This document shows, piece by piece, positions 1 to 8,805 of a stretch of 22,995 bases of DNA (its first letter is position 1; each line of letters starts with the position of its first letter). Origin of the DNA: Cladorrhinum sp. PSN259 (Eukaryota > Ascomycota > Sordariomycetes > Sordariales > Podosporaceae); the NCBI GenBank assembly GCA_033725935.1, contig MU867160.1:1-22995 (forward strand), in the 5' to 3' direction. Both the position numbers and the translations under genes were made by a program. The notes below the pieces were generated by a model that saw nothing but the letters and a program-made list of their open reading frames with translations, had not been told where the DNA came from and ran no database searches.

Positions 1-31
1 GCCCCCGCCCCCGGCCCGCCCGCCCCGCCCG

Positions 32-61
<30 letters not shown>
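1..61. repeat. G/C-only low-complexity run at window edge
   Basis: Bases 1 to about 61 contain only G and C and end in an uninterrupted C run of roughly 30 bases, after which ordinary AT-rich sequence starts abruptly. It does not look like a fungal telomere repeat (TTAGGG/CCCTAA). It is most simply read as the end of a contig with homopolymer sequencing or assembly error. Confidence 0.7.
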
Positions 62-62
<1 letters not shown>

Positions 63-310
63 CGTTTAATGGAACTTGGACATTGTAAATTTACATTGGA
101 AAAATGCCTATATAACTACTATATCACAAACGCCACATTGTACCTTTTTCCTGTCCTTTCTTGGTTCTTTTTCACTTGTTTCAAATTTTCCATAACTCGG
201 TTTATGATCCAGCTCTTGTGGAGGGGACAAAGTTCTGAACTTTTCTTTTTTCACATCATCTACTAGATAATCACATTTCAAATCACACAAGTTGTACCAA
301 AGCCATGTCA

Positions 311-360
311 TTTTTTTTTTTAAAAAAAAAAAAAAAACTTCACTGTATTCATGCTAAATC

Positions 361-394
<34 letters not shown>

Positions 395-458
395 CGCGTT
401 ATGCCAGAGAGAGCTGAAGTTTTACCTGTCCCTTCCTTGGGATAAAAAAAAAAAAAAA
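311..458. repeat. Cluster of long A/T homopolymers
   Basis: Three homopolymer features lie within 150 bases: 11 T followed directly by 16 A (311-337, a self-complementary block), a run of 30 T (365-394), and a run of 15 A (444-458). The rest of 62-816 is AT-rich, with a TATA-rich stretch at 601-620, and shows no credible coding frame. The run lengths may not be exact. Confidence 0.7.
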
Positions 459-816
459 CAAAGAAGAGATTGACGACTCAATACTGAGTAAAAGCTGCTG
501 CTGCTTGCTTGCTGCACGTGCACAGGTTTCAAGAAAAAACTTGATCGAGAGCAGCTAACTATGTAGCTAGCTTGTTATCGTGTCGTAAAGCATGCCCCAG
601 AAATATAAATATATATATTCCTCTTGTGGGGGGAAATGAGTGATGTAAACTTGAAAGCCAAAAGTTTCTTATAAGCCATATCATTAGCCTCTTATTCCAA
701 GTCGCCGCTCATAACAACCAGACCCCAAAGCTCGACTAAGCACATACCTAATGCAGATTCGCAGAGCAAGTCCCTTATCTACCCCTCATAGTGCAGGACT
801 CTTGACGATGCAGGCC

Positions 817-1092
817 TTAGTTACGAGCGCGGGGGCGGAGGCGGGTTACGCGCCATCTGTAGCGGTCACGGTTCCCAAGGGAACGGCCGCCGTCGACACG
901 CGGCTGGCGGCGCTGCTCATCATTGGGGTCGTCCATGTGAGCGGAGCACTTTCTGGTCATCTTGATGCGGTCGAGGTAGTGGCGGGGACGACACTCGGGG
1001 GTGCCGTAGTCCTTGCACTTCCCACCGGGAGCGCGGATGGCGACGGGCATGACGCAGCCGCAGCCGGCCACAACACGCCAGAAGTAGCACAT
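817..1092 (-). CDS. Small hypothetical protein, 91 aa, Cys-containing N-terminus
   Basis: A single-exon reading on the minus strand starts at the ATG at 1092-1090 (context CAGCACAATG) and stops at TAA 819-817. Codon use favours this strand strongly: most third positions are C or G (GTC, GCC, ATC, AAG, CTC, CGC). The 202-aa frame on the plus strand is therefore treated as its shadow. The protein opens MCYFWRVVAGCGCVMPVAI and has further cysteines at CKDYGTPEC and RKCSAH. The tail is Arg-rich and ends RPRARN. It resembles the short fungal proteins that begin MC... with spaced Cys residues, but I assign no function. No signal peptide or membrane segment is visible. A 5' UTR intron is possible just upstream. 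A 3' intron that changes the C-terminus cannot be excluded. Confidence 0.6.
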   Translation of the reverse strand: MCYFWRVVAGCGCVMPVAIRAPGGKCKDYGTPECRPRHYLDRIKMTRKCSAHMDDPNDEQRRQPRVDGGRSLGNRDRYRWRVTRLRPRARN

Positions 1093-1140
1093 TGTGCTGA
1101 TGGTACTGTCGCCTGCCTTGTCGAGTTCTTTGGGTTCTAT

Positions 1141-1232
1141 CTAGAGATACATCCTTTGTTAGCGCTTTTGTTCTCTTTGGGTTGGGGCGAGGGTGCTGGA
1201 TGGATTGAAGACATACTGAATTCTTTGCGTAC
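1141..1232 (-). other. Possible 5' UTR intron of the 91-aa gene
   Basis: Reading the minus strand, a GTACGC donor begins at 1232, a GCTAAC branch site lies near 1163-1158, and a CTCTAG acceptor ends at 1141. That gives a 92-nt intron of normal fungal architecture, 48 bases before the ATG. An upstream ATG in the exon before it would be out of phase with the 91-aa frame, so I place the intron in the leader. No transcript evidence is available. Confidence 0.35.
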
Positions 1233-1769
1233 CAGCTGTAGGACTGGATATGGCGTGGTTGGTAACGGCAAAGATGTCGAGCATGAGATGGCAAGAGAGA
1301 TTTTAACTGTCGTGGTCAAGTCAAAGACTATACATTGTGCCTATTCAGATTGTAGTTAGTGGCTGGCTGGAATAAGGAGCTTGTTGTGGTGCTGTGGGAA
1401 GCATTGTCGGCATAACGACGAATAAAAATTGTCCATTGTCCTTCCAGTCACCTCTCTGAACCAGAATCAACTTTTACTTCATAACAGGATAGCTGTTTCC
1501 TATTGTTCTATTTGTCAGGCTCAGTTCGAGACAAATCAAACAAACAAAGGCTGGAAGGCACCGAGAACGGCCACCTAGCTACGTAGGACGGGTCTCAGGA
1601 GGTGATCACGGGGAGGCGTGGGCAGGAAAGGCTTGAGTGGGCTGATAAATAGTGAGAGGAGCTCTATCTTGTGCTATCTTAAACAACTACGAGGGCACAT
1701 GTTATGTCCACATTCCCTGATGATCCAACAGTCCTGACCGCGCCGTTAGCCACATAGCTCACCAGGTCT
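1233..1769. other. Intergenic region, no gene seen
   Basis: This is the stretch between the minus-strand 91-aa gene and the 3' end of the regulator gene. It should hold the promoter of the former and the 3' UTR of the latter. I see no ORF with coding character and no repeat. Confidence 0.5.
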
Positions 1770-3489
1770 TTATACCGTGAAGGCGATTGTTCTCATTGCC
1801 AAACCCTGTAGCATCCGCTTTCCTGGCTCGTCATACACCAGTCCAATCCACATCACCTCCTCCAACACCGTTCTTACCTCACCCCATTCCTTCAACCCAC
1901 ACAACCTCATACTATTCCGCAACGCCTCGCCCAACCAGACCTGGTCTTGTCCGGACACATCCAAAGCACCAACAGCCGCAACCATGATCAACCACAAGCG
2001 CAACTCCGGCTGAACGTCCTTCCGCATACCCTGGAGAGCCTTCCGCAGCTGACCAGCAAGATGCCGATATGGCCCAGCCTTGCAGTGCGTCATCCTTTTC
2101 CACTGTAGAAAAACGTGGGCGCTATACGCCAACAATCCCAGCCTGACAACTTCATCCAAGGGGCTGCTCGTCTCATCCCTACCGAATTCCCACTCCATAT
2201 CAAGAAGCCGATACATGGTGCTGCTCATACTATCCCCGTACATCCTCATGGAGATCAACTTCCTCGCCCCAGTAGCATAATTGACCACAGCAGTAAAATC
2301 CCTCAACACCTTCCATATTCCCACAAGCTCACCATTAACACCCTTCGGCACCTTATTCACCGCCATCATCCCGGACGGGACCAACCCGCACAAATCAGGC
2401 AACTCAACCAGAGGCTGCGTCTCCTTGTCAGAAAAGAACCTCGTCCTAGTCCCCTGAAACAACGCAATCCCAAGATCAGTCCTCAAGATCTCGACCAACA
2501 GCTTATCACTTTCTGCAAAACTGTCCATCCCCCCTCTCATCTCAACAATTTTGTACAGCCCTTCCAGGTGATTCCTCGCGCTGGCCTCATCCCCGGAGGC
2601 ATGAGCAAGCGCAGCGAGGCTAGTAATTGTGCTAACAGTCGTCAAGCTTTTTCTCGCCTCCTCGTCCCCCCCTTCGGCGAATCGTTCCCTCAAAATCTCA
2701 ATAGCCTTGATCAAGTGAGGGAGAGCCTTCCTGCTGGGGGACCGAACAAAAAGCACACCAGAAGCAGACGCCTGGGCATCGAAGAAACACTGCGCACTGA
2801 ATATCAATGCGTGAAGGAAGGCGTCGTCACAGCCTAGGGGTCCGGTCCACTGCTCGGCCCTGTGCTCAAAGTAGATGCATGATTCTAGCGGGAAGAGGAC
2901 GGATTTGGCTATTATGGAGACTGGATGGTAAATAAAAAACATTGTTAGTGGGGGAAAAAAAATTTAATGGATAGAGGCGATAAATTAGGGGAGAGAAAAA
3001 AAAGGACAAACATTGGAAGACAACCTCCACGGCATAGGGTTCGATGTTCTTGTCGGCATAACTCATGCAAGACGCAGACGAGAGGCGGTTGCGTTGGAGT
3101 GTTACAGTGATGTCGAAGAGCTGCTCGCCTGGCTTCTGCTGATGAGGAGGTGCCACCACTGGCATCAAACCACCACCCCTGGAGCTGAGGGGTGCCACTG
3201 CCGAGCCAGTCTGCCCCTGGCTGGCGGTAGTGGCGGCGGCTGGAGAGGTGGCTGTTGCTGCTGTCGGTTTCCGCTTTCGCGAAGGGAGCTTCTTCCCCTT
3301 GTTCTTGCCCTGCATGACATGGCTGCGGATGAACTTGCGCAGTTCCGGGTCGGCTTTTTCCGTTCCCGTTGAGACAACGAAGTGGATTACAGGTCCTGTT
3401 ACGTTGCGAGTTAGTTTCTGATTCCTGCATCGATATTTCCCCATACGGTGGGGTTAGGTCATCAATATCGTACCCGGCTTGCTCGACAT
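1770..3489 (-). CDS. Fungal_trans_2 (DUF3468) transcription-regulator-like protein, 516 aa
   Basis: Three exons, read on the minus strand: 3489-3474, 3395-3012 and 2920-1770. Intron 1 (3473-3396) runs from GTACGA to GTAACAG with an ACTAAC branch. Intron 2 (3011-2921) runs from GTTTGT to CATCCAG with an ACTAAC branch. Both joins keep phase, and the total is 1551 nt. The start at MSSKPGPVIHFVVS follows from intron 1. The motif DPELRKFIRSHVMQGKNKGK (residues 21-40) matches the IRSHVM-(R/Q)-GK element typical of fungal proteins with the PF11951 domain. It is followed by a basic patch KKLPSRKRKP, a possible nuclear localisation signal, and an Ala/Thr/Pro-rich linker. The C-terminal helical region carries HLEGLYKIVEMRGG (residues 251-264), another family hallmark. 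No Zn2Cys6 DNA-binding domain is present; this subfamily often lacks one. Target genes are unknown. A regulator-like nuclear role is inferred from the family. Confidence 0.85.
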
Positions 3490-3650
3490 GATGATGTTCA
3501 GTTTGATTTGAAATCCGCAGATGGTTGCTACGGTGCGAAGCCTGGCTGAAAAAGGCAAGCAATGTGTGTGTGGGCTGAAGGTGTATTGTTGAGATGTAAG
3601 AGGAAGGGGACACGAAAACAAAAAATGGATCAATGGAGACAACTGCAAAC

Positions 3651-3698
3651 ATTGTATTCCATTTTGGGATTGACGCTTTGCCCAAAACGGAATACAAT
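3651..3698. repeat. Near-perfect 18-bp inverted repeat upstream of the regulator gene
   Basis: The arms are 3651-3668 (ATTGTATTCCATTTTGGG) and 3681-3698 (CCCAAAACGGAATACAAT). They pair at 17 of 18 positions around a 12-nt loop. The repeat lies about 160 bases upstream of the regulator's ATG, in its promoter or 5' UTR. A further CGGAATAC half-site occurs at about 3714. It could be a palindromic binding site, an RNA hairpin in the leader, or a remnant of a small element. Confidence 0.75.
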
Positions 3699-3842
3699 CT
3701 CACCGGCCAGCTCGGAATACGTTGTGCTGAATGCGAGCGGCACAGCCCAGGCTGCCAATGAGTCAGCAATATGCGTATTCTTCAATGCGAGTGTGTGTAA
3801 CACGAAATATGTAGGAAGATCTACAACGGGATTCAGAACCCT

Positions 3843-3854
3843 GTACGGATCCGT
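3843..3854. repeat. 12-bp perfect palindrome
   Basis: TACGGATCCGTA is a perfect 12-bp palindrome about 350 bases upstream of the regulator's start codon. It is short enough to arise by chance. It is noted only because it is close to the larger inverted repeat at 3651-3698. Confidence 0.3.
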
Positions 3855-3899
3855 ATTATTCCAGACTGATTGGTCAGTGTGTTAGATCCGATGTTCTCC

Positions 3900-5213
3900 T
3901 TAACTCCGTGCCAACATGAAGTTTACAGTCACACAAGCAGCCGAGTCTCATTCTAAAGTATCCCAGTCAACAGTGAGCTGGAGAGTTGGGTCCTTGGTCT
4001 CCAGCGCTTCACCTCCAAGGATCCAGAAGTGGGGGAGATTTCTGAACCGGAGGGCGTCTCGTAAGTCCCAAAGATGAGGATCATTAGATGCTGGTAGCAC
4101 ATGCTTTATTTATACCTGCGATCCGGTCGCCAAAGGAGAACGCGGTACGGGAGAGAAAAACTTTCAAGTTAGCCTAGAGTCGGGAGTAGCCATCTTCTCT
4201 CGTCTCGCCGGTGTGAAGTCGAGGAGAATGTCTGTGCGGCCTAGTGGAGCAAAGTACGCTGGCGGGTCACGAACATCTCCCACATGGAGTCGCACTGAAG
4301 CATCTAGTCTGACTCTGTCTCGACCGGAGGAGTGGTATCAAGCAGACAATCTGGAATTTCCTCGAAGAAGCGCGGGCACGCGTAAGCGGCGACCCGGAAC
4401 TTGGCAATTGTGGCGTCTAGATCACTTGGCAACTGAGGCCTCTAGATTCGAGTTTGATTTGACAGGAGCACACTCAATCCGCGATGGAGAGCCGTTCGCG
4501 ATCAGAATGGTGAGGAGTAAGGGTGGTGAGTGGAGTGAAGGGGTATCTCGAACCGGTACCTGACAACACATTGATGTCAGTTAATGCCACATTCAGAGGA
4601 GAAATGACGAACCGTTATCGTGTCGGATGCTTCATTTGCTGATGCTGGGAGAGAGGAGAATCTGAGCTGCTTCTGGATCGGTGGGTCGAGACATTTGCCA
4701 AACACACGCAAACATCGCTTGTAAACCTCTTCCACCTCCTGCGGAGAAAGCAAAAATTATTACTGCAAGTTCAAACATGCTGTCAATGAATGTGGAGAAA
4801 GAAGAAGCTGGTACTTTGGTAAAAGACTTGTGCTAGCAGAGAAAGGAATGTGCTGAAGTGGAAGAAGGCTTAGTGCCGCAAATGCCAAAGGCAAAGGAGG
4901 GTCCGGTACATGGATGCCAGGGACTACCAGCCAAGTCATGTATATATTCAGCCATCTCAACGGCCTTCCTACCGTCTGTCAGGTCAGTAGATGCAAAATC
5001 CGCCACTCCTAACCACTATATTTCAGCAGAATGGTTTCTGAATGATCAACCTGTCCAAACACTTCTGCCAGGTATTTGCTCCCAGGAAGACTTGAATATT
5101 TAAAAGGCCCCGCTTCACCGTGAAAATTTATTCACAAGTAACTTTCTGACTTTCTAACCCAAGTTGAGATTTCTTCTTCAAGTCCATGGCAGTAGTTCTT
5201 GCCCAAGATCGCA
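3900..5213. other. Gene-poor region, no supported gene
   Basis: Frames here are short and have neither codon bias nor recognisable domains; this includes one of 116 codons at 4213-4563. Isolated promoter-like and splice-like strings occur: a TATA-like GTATATATTC near 4939-4948, and CTAACCACTATATTTCAG near 5010-5027. I cannot connect them into a gene. Confidence 0.45.
5093..5103 (+). promoter_or_regulatory. TATA-like element before a doubtful short ORF
   Basis: AATATTTAAAAG lies about 120 bases before the ATG at 5214. It is followed by a pyrimidine-rich leader (for example TTTCTGACTTTCTAACCC and TTTCTTCTTC), as is common at fungal transcription starts. This is suggestive only. Confidence 0.3.
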
Positions 5214-5384
5214 ATGATAAAAATGGAGGAAATAGCCGGTCAGACTTCCATCGACAGCCACTCCGAACGAGCGCCACAAGGACAAGACCTCAGAAAATGG
5301 GCCACAGATCATCTCTCTATACATCTTCATCAAGAGGAAACAAAACCACTACTATTGCAGGCAGACCGAGAGCTAAAAGAATGA
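5214..5384 (+). CDS. Doubtful short ORF, 56 aa, possibly a gene remnant
   Basis: Translation from ATG 5214 gives MIKMEEIAGQTSIDSHSERA and continues as a charged, soluble, protein-like sequence (QDLRKWATDHLSIHLHQEET, then KPLLLQADRELKE) to a TGA at 5382-5384. The ATG at 5223 (MEEIAG...) is an alternative start. The amino-acid pattern looks more like a real helical protein than a random frame. Codon bias is weak, and I do not recognise a family. A GTATGT donor-like string at 5397, beyond the stop, could mean that this is the 5' part of a decayed gene. A TATA-like element and pyrimidine-rich leader precede it. It may equally be noise. Confidence 0.25.
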   Translation: MIKMEEIAGQTSIDSHSERAPQGQDLRKWATDHLSIHLHQEETKPLLLQADRELKE

Positions 5385-6729
5385 TGGCTTCTTACTGTAT
5401 GTAGTCGATGATAAGATTTATCAACCCGGCTGAGATCATGGAATGACTTTAGCTAGAATTTTCACGGCTCTGTTTTTGGCGGAAAAGTCTGCACTGTATG
5501 ACGAGGTCCCTGAGACTTGAGATTAGGTTTCAACTCAGCATCACTTTCTACCTCCATGTCATCATTAGCTTGGTAAGACATGGTTTAGAATCTCAGGGAA
5601 TCTCGAATGCCAAACAAAAAAAAAGTGCTTATCACTCGGAGATTCGGCACTCGGGCAGAAGGGTGAGTAGGCACAAGACCAGGTGACTTCCACTTTACAT
5701 GAACTTCAAAAGCGACACGTAAACCAAGCCTGCTAATCGGTCCCGACTTGCCAAGAATTGACGATCTCAATGTTGGGCAGGAACAACGACACACCACTTG
5801 GTCAGCGAGGTTACGAGATAAGGCCCTTTACCAGTGGGATAGGGGAGCCACGTGGACAGGGGAAGTGAGTCTGGTGAGTTGGGAATGGCTCTGGATGAAG
5901 CATCTGAGACAGTCCAGCCTTCCAGTCGGATATGGGACGAGAGATTGGGAGACACGGGTCTGGCTTGGAAGGAATGAAGAACTGGCGGAGACGTGTCACC
6001 TTTCTCGGAGCGAGCCGTCCAGTGATTAGGCGAGAAACCATGGCCCTTGTACTCAGGTGAGACATGTCGGGCACACAGAAAAGTAGGACCCCGAAAAGAA
6101 AGACTGGAAGGTGATCGAATCTGCTATGAGTATTGGGACCTTCCGTCACTGAGAGATGGAAATATAACCTTTCTTACACCATCATCAATACTGCCAAGAT
6201 TCAGGAGGGATAATTATGAGAGATCTGAATAGCTTCCATCGCTAACAGACACCGTCTCGTCAATTACATATTGTTGAGGACCCTGAGCCCATTGGAATGT
6301 GACACTCTTGCAGGCTTCGCAAAGAGATAGACGCAGAGCATATCTAAACTGCGGGACGTCGACACGCGTCCTTTGAATACCTGTTGAAACAAAAGGGTTG
6401 TAGTTGCCTTGCTTTTTCTCTGAGTCTTTGTCTGGAAATTTCGATGCTATTGTGCAGACGCATTCTCAACTGCCCCTTCACCGTCCCAACTCCTGTCCAG
6501 GCACAAAACAAGGTTACGCTAATTTGATCTGATCAGCACAAAGAAAGGACTGGCCGCGCAATCGCGAAAATTACAGTTTGCGCTTTCTTTCCGCCCGGAC
6601 CTGTGGTCTGTGACGCAGGTCCTGGGTAACACTGTGCACTTTGCAGTTTTCTGTGCCCCGAGGTACTTGGTCAAATACCTTAGCTTCCCCGCCAGACCCG
6701 TTCGTTCTCTTTTCAACTCCAGTTGGCAT
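5385..6729. other. Gene-poor region up to the TVP38-like gene leader
   Basis: I see no credible coding sequence, RNA gene or transposon motif. Overlapping frames of 60-110 codons occur on both strands at 5748-6149, with no codon preference for either. The last few hundred bases should contain the promoter of the TVP38-like gene. Confidence 0.45.
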
Positions 6730-6789
6730 TTCCAAGCTCCCTTCCAAGCTCCCTTCCAAGTACCATTCCAAGTACCCTTCCAAACTTCC
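6730..6789. repeat. 12-nt minisatellite, five units, in the TVP38-like leader
   Basis: Five consecutive 12-nt units follow TTCCAAGYWCCM: two identical TTCCAAGCTCCC units, then TTCCAAGTACCA, TTCCAAGTACCC and a degenerate TTCCAAACTTCC. The repeat ends about 100 bases before the ATG at 6887. Because 12 is a multiple of 3, all frames through it stay open. In the frame of the downstream gene it would read as a repeated Ser-Lys-Leu-Pro-like peptide. Confidence 0.85.
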
Positions 6790-6886
6790 AGAGACGACTT
6801 GTGCACCTGGTGTCCCGTACGAGCCAGACCCTTTGGCAACGACAACCGCCGCTTTGTTTGTCAAGAGTTACAATCAGGAGGCTACA

Positions 6887-8142
6887 ATGAGAGATAACGA
6901 AGAGATCGAAATGAGAGAGCGGCCTGCAAAGCGACTCCGTGGCTCTGCACCGGAGGATACGGACTACAAGCCCGTGGATTGGAGGAGACTATTCCTCCGT
7001 CCCAAATACTTGGGTATGTGTAACGTCGACTATCCAAAGCCATGTCGGCGTTGGAGGCTCCATTGACTGACTGAACCTGGTTCCCAACAGCCATGTGGGT
7101 CGTTCTCGCTGTCGTCATTGTTCTAACGGTAATCATTACGGTCAAACACGACGCAGTTGTCCAAGTAAGCTTTGCCCCTGTCCACCGTTTTGCAAGCCAT
7201 GCTGACCGATGACAGCATCTTCGACCCTTCGCACAAGATGTCAGAGATCTCAAAGCAGGATGGATAATACCAATTGCCATCCTCATCGCAATCTCGTTTC
7301 CCCCCCTGTTTGGGCACGAACTCATCGCGCTCCTCTGTGGAGTCGTGTACGGACTGTGGATAGGTTTCGGAATTGTTGCGGCTGGGACATTCCTCGGCGA
7401 GCTTGGCACATGGTTCGCTTTTAAATACTTGTTTTATAAGAAGGCAATCAAGCTCGAACGCACCAATCTCAGCTATGCGGCTCTGGCCCGGATTACCAGA
7501 GACGGTGGCTTTTGGGTACGCTCCATTCCCCCCTAGTTACTAACCCTGTTCTGCACTTCTTCCCGCTAACAACTTTGTACCTCGCAGATCGTTCTCGTCA
7601 TCAGATTCTCTGCTCTGCCCTCGCATTTTACAACGGCTGTCTTCTCCACGTGCGGTGTGCGATTCTGGTACTTTGCCGTCGCCACGTTCCTTACGCTCCC
7701 CAAACAAATATTCCTCGTCTACCTCGGTGTTCTGCTCCTAGAAGACAAACCGGACACCTCAGCAAAAAATGTCGTGTTTGGTGTTGCCTTTGCGATCACA
7801 ATAGTCATGGCAGTCTACATTATGCTCAGGATGCGTAAAGTCAAGAAGGTGCTGTTGGACGAGCAGGCGGAACGCAGACGAGTGGCTACCGCTGGTGCCA
7901 TCGACCCCTATGACCCGTTCAGCAATGATAGCACCACGAACCTACATGAACGAGTCGCGGCGCGAAGAAGCTATCAGATCCTCTCCCAGGAGGAGGCGGA
8001 CCTAGGAGTTCGGAGGCCTGCGAGCGTTGCCGGGTCTGGCTGGACCACGGAATCACTGAACACCCCTGGACAACCAACGCCAGGCACACCGTCGCGTGAA
8101 TATTTTTCCCAGAATCCTGTACAGGGACGGGAGTACGTTTGA
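6887..8142 (+). CDS. TVP38/TMEM64-family (VTT domain) membrane protein, 351 aa
   Basis: Four exons: 6887-7013, 7091-7164, 7216-7515 and 7588-8142. The donors are GTATGT, GTAAGC and GTACGC; the acceptors are AACAG, GACAG and CGCAG. All joins are in phase (1056 nt). The N-terminus is cytosolic-like (MRDNEEIEMRERPAKRLRG). TM1 is about residues 45-60 (WVVLAVVIVLTVIITV). The VTT/SNARE-associated core (PF09335) spans about 83-220. It includes FGHELIALLCGVVYGLWIG, the GTFLGE segment, and IVLVIRFSALPSHFTT with the conserved Arg at 173. A last TM (VVFGVAFAITIVMAVYIML) leads into a basic, then Ser/Thr/Pro-rich cytosolic tail. Yeast Tvp38 is a Golgi protein and family members include lipid scramblases; a similar endomembrane role is inferred. 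The frame upstream of the ATG is also open for about 80 codons but has no ATG, so a longer N-terminus through another exon is possible. Confidence 0.88.
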
Positions 8143-8155
8143 GTGTCTGGGACGG

Positions 8156-8219
8156 CCTCTTTTTTCAAAGGTCACTCTTATCCGGAGTCCTCTTTTCAAA
8201 GGTCATTGGTGTCCGGAGT
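8156..8219. repeat. Two-copy tandem repeat (33 and 31 bp) in the TVP38-like 3' UTR
   Basis: Copy 1 (8156-8188) and copy 2 (8189-8219) both run from CCTCTTTT through CAAAGGTCA to TCCGGAGT. They differ by a 2-T length change in the T tract and a few substitutions. The repeat starts 14 bases after the stop codon, so it is probably transcribed in the 3' UTR. Confidence 0.8.
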
Positions 8220-8805
8220 TCTGAGCGTTTTCTTTGCTTTGTCCTTTCGTCTGTGTACATGTTCATGTACATGCAACACTTTGCACTTGCACCTGTATTG
8301 TTACTAAAGATCTTGTCAGTGGAGCCCATTTGTGGCCAGGAGAAACTTTCTCAATGTCAGACGCACAAGGCGTAGATAATTTTTGTACGTATTTAGCATT
8401 ACCCCATCTTCTAATTCATCACATTTTGCGGCACAGCTCGGCGGATCCGGGCCCCTGAACCAACGGTGTACTTGGAATGGTGGAAGCTATTCCTGTTGCC
8501 GACGACGTCGCTTGGGGGTATCCCTGCAGCCTGCCCGGCGGTTAATAAACTAATGGCTTCATCGCGAAAACTCCGTACCTTGCATATGGAGTGATGGTAT
8601 AGCACATGATTGGACAAGCAAAGCGCCGTGCCCACCTCTGCCTCGAGGCTAACGATCTCTAGTTGGCTGCTATGCCGAACCCTGAATCGCGGCTCTGGAG
8701 GTCATATAACTTTCTGCTTTCCCCTTCCTCTTTGTTGTTACCCGTTCCTCCTCCTTATTAACCACGACATCTAGATCGTGAGACTCAGCCAATAACGAGT
8801 TGAAG
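8220..8805. other. Intergenic region with pyrimidine-rich leader
   Basis: No gene is seen. It should hold the TVP38-like 3' end and the promoter of the secreted-protein gene. A CT-rich tract at about 8711-8757 sits just ahead of the ATG at 8806, a common feature near fungal transcription starts. A small GTACAT...ATGTAC inverted repeat lies near 8255-8270. Confidence 0.45.

Noticed and set aside
1..61. Telomere
   Set aside because: It contains no TTAGGG/CCCTAA-type units, only a G/C homopolymer-like run.
2115..2837. 240-codon plus-strand frame
   Set aside because: It lies antisense to exon 3 of the Fungal_trans_2 gene, which has family motifs and verified splice joins.
4213..4563. 116-codon plus-strand frame
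   Set aside because: It has no domain, no codon bias and no promoter or splice context. It reads like a chance frame.
5748..6149. Overlapping frames of 93 codons (+) and 112 codons (-)
   Set aside because: Neither strand is favoured by codon use and neither product has recognisable features.
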